Assembly: GCA_003605115.1 (NCBI GenBank)
Contig: QZKY01000001.1
Coordinates: 62,001 to 126,000, forward strand
Source of the DNA: Oxalobacter sp.
Lineage (GTDB): Bacteria; Pseudomonadota; Gammaproteobacteria; Burkholderiales; Burkholderiaceae_D
Direction: 5' to 3'
Length of the DNA stretch: 64,000 bases
The notes beneath the pieces are model-generated. The model ran no database searches. It was not told the origin of the DNA and saw only the letters and a program-made list of their open reading frames with translations. The position numbers were made by a program, and so were the translations under genes. Each line of letters starts with the position of its first letter. Within the stretch, counting starts at the first letter, position 1. This document shows, piece by piece, positions 63,773-64,000 of this stretch.

Positions 63773-64000
63773 ATGGCTGTCGATCATTACGAAAACTTTC
63801 CCGTCGCGTCCTTTTTGCTTCCCAAGCATTTGCGTCCTGCCGTTCAGGCGATTTATGCCTTTGCACGCAGCGCCGACGATATCGCCGATGAGGGAGCGGC
63901 TTCTGATGAAGCGCGACTTGCAGCGCTGCGTGACTACGATGCGGCGTTGAATCGTATTGCGAATGGTGAACCGTCACAATCATCACTGTTTCTATCGCTT
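63773..64000 (+). CDS. hpnC: Squalene/hydroxysqualene synthase HpnC (partial, runs off the window)
   Basis: The first 76 codons only (MAVDHYENFPVASFLLPKHL...). The pattern of HpnC, including the aspartate-rich ARSADDIADEG motif at 31-41, is clear. HpnC acts with HpnD and HpnE to make squalene for hopanoids or carotenoids, so the rest of that cluster probably follows to the right. The ATG at 63773 fits the family start. Confidence 0.92.
   Translation, partial: MAVDHYENFPVASFLLPKHLRPAVQAIYAFARSADDIADEGAASDEARLAALRDYDAALNRIANGEPSQSSLFLSL

Overview
The window is a chromosomal segment of a betaproteobacterium, most likely Burkholderiales and probably close to Oxalobacteraceae (Herminiimonas-like). 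That placement is an inference from protein style: a CX14CX2C-type QueE, a GluQ/HpnC/RlmJ complement, the flagellar gene order and roughly 50% GC. No rRNA, tRNA, phage, CRISPR or complete insertion sequence was seen.

Layout. (1) 1-13.6 kb is a housekeeping block: an aromatic/aspartate aminotransferase, a secreted DUF3300 protein, nadC-nadA, a small conserved unknown, an operon ldcA-tadA-queD-queE, a secreted unknown, and the GTP-synthesis pair guaB and guaA with a GAF-GGDEF gene between them, then rpmB-rpmG. (2) 13.6-21.1 kb holds small housekeeping and stress genes: a HAD hydrolase, two DnaQ-type exonucleases, a CoA-binding protein, gluQ, a thioredoxin-like protein, a Cache-HAMP membrane sensor with an unknown neighbour, and a U32 tRNA-modification protein. 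(3) 21.4-55 kb is a large flagellar cluster: fliC-flaG, fliD-fliS-fliT followed by a FliK-like gene, an orphan FlhB-C-terminal-like gene and a PilZ/YcgR brake, then fliE divergent from fliFGHIJKLMNOPQR. The opposing flgBCDEFGHIJKL operon converges on fliR. flgA and flgMN diverge from flgB. flhA, flhB, flhDC, motAB and cheAWYB are not here. (4) 55-64 kb holds rlmJ, a LysR/ketopantoate-reductase-like divergent pair, cheR-cheD, a soluble two-PAS NarL-type two-component pair, an active-looking diguanylate cyclase, and the start of hpnC.

Regulation. Four close matches to the sigma-28 (FliA) promoter, all with an 11-base spacer, lie upstream of fliC, fliD, flgKL and flgM. This gives a coherent late-flagellar regulon. 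c-di-GMP genes recur: YcgR in the flagellar cluster, a GGEEF cyclase at 62 kb, and a degenerate GGDEF protein with an intact I-site inside the gua locus.

Most notable: a REP-like palindromic repeat has been absorbed in frame into the signal-peptide n-region of FlgI; FliC, FliD, FlgE, FlgK and FlgL are all greatly enlarged by repeated beta-rich modules, with four tandem copies in FlgL; and the degenerate GGDEF protein sits between guaB and guaA.
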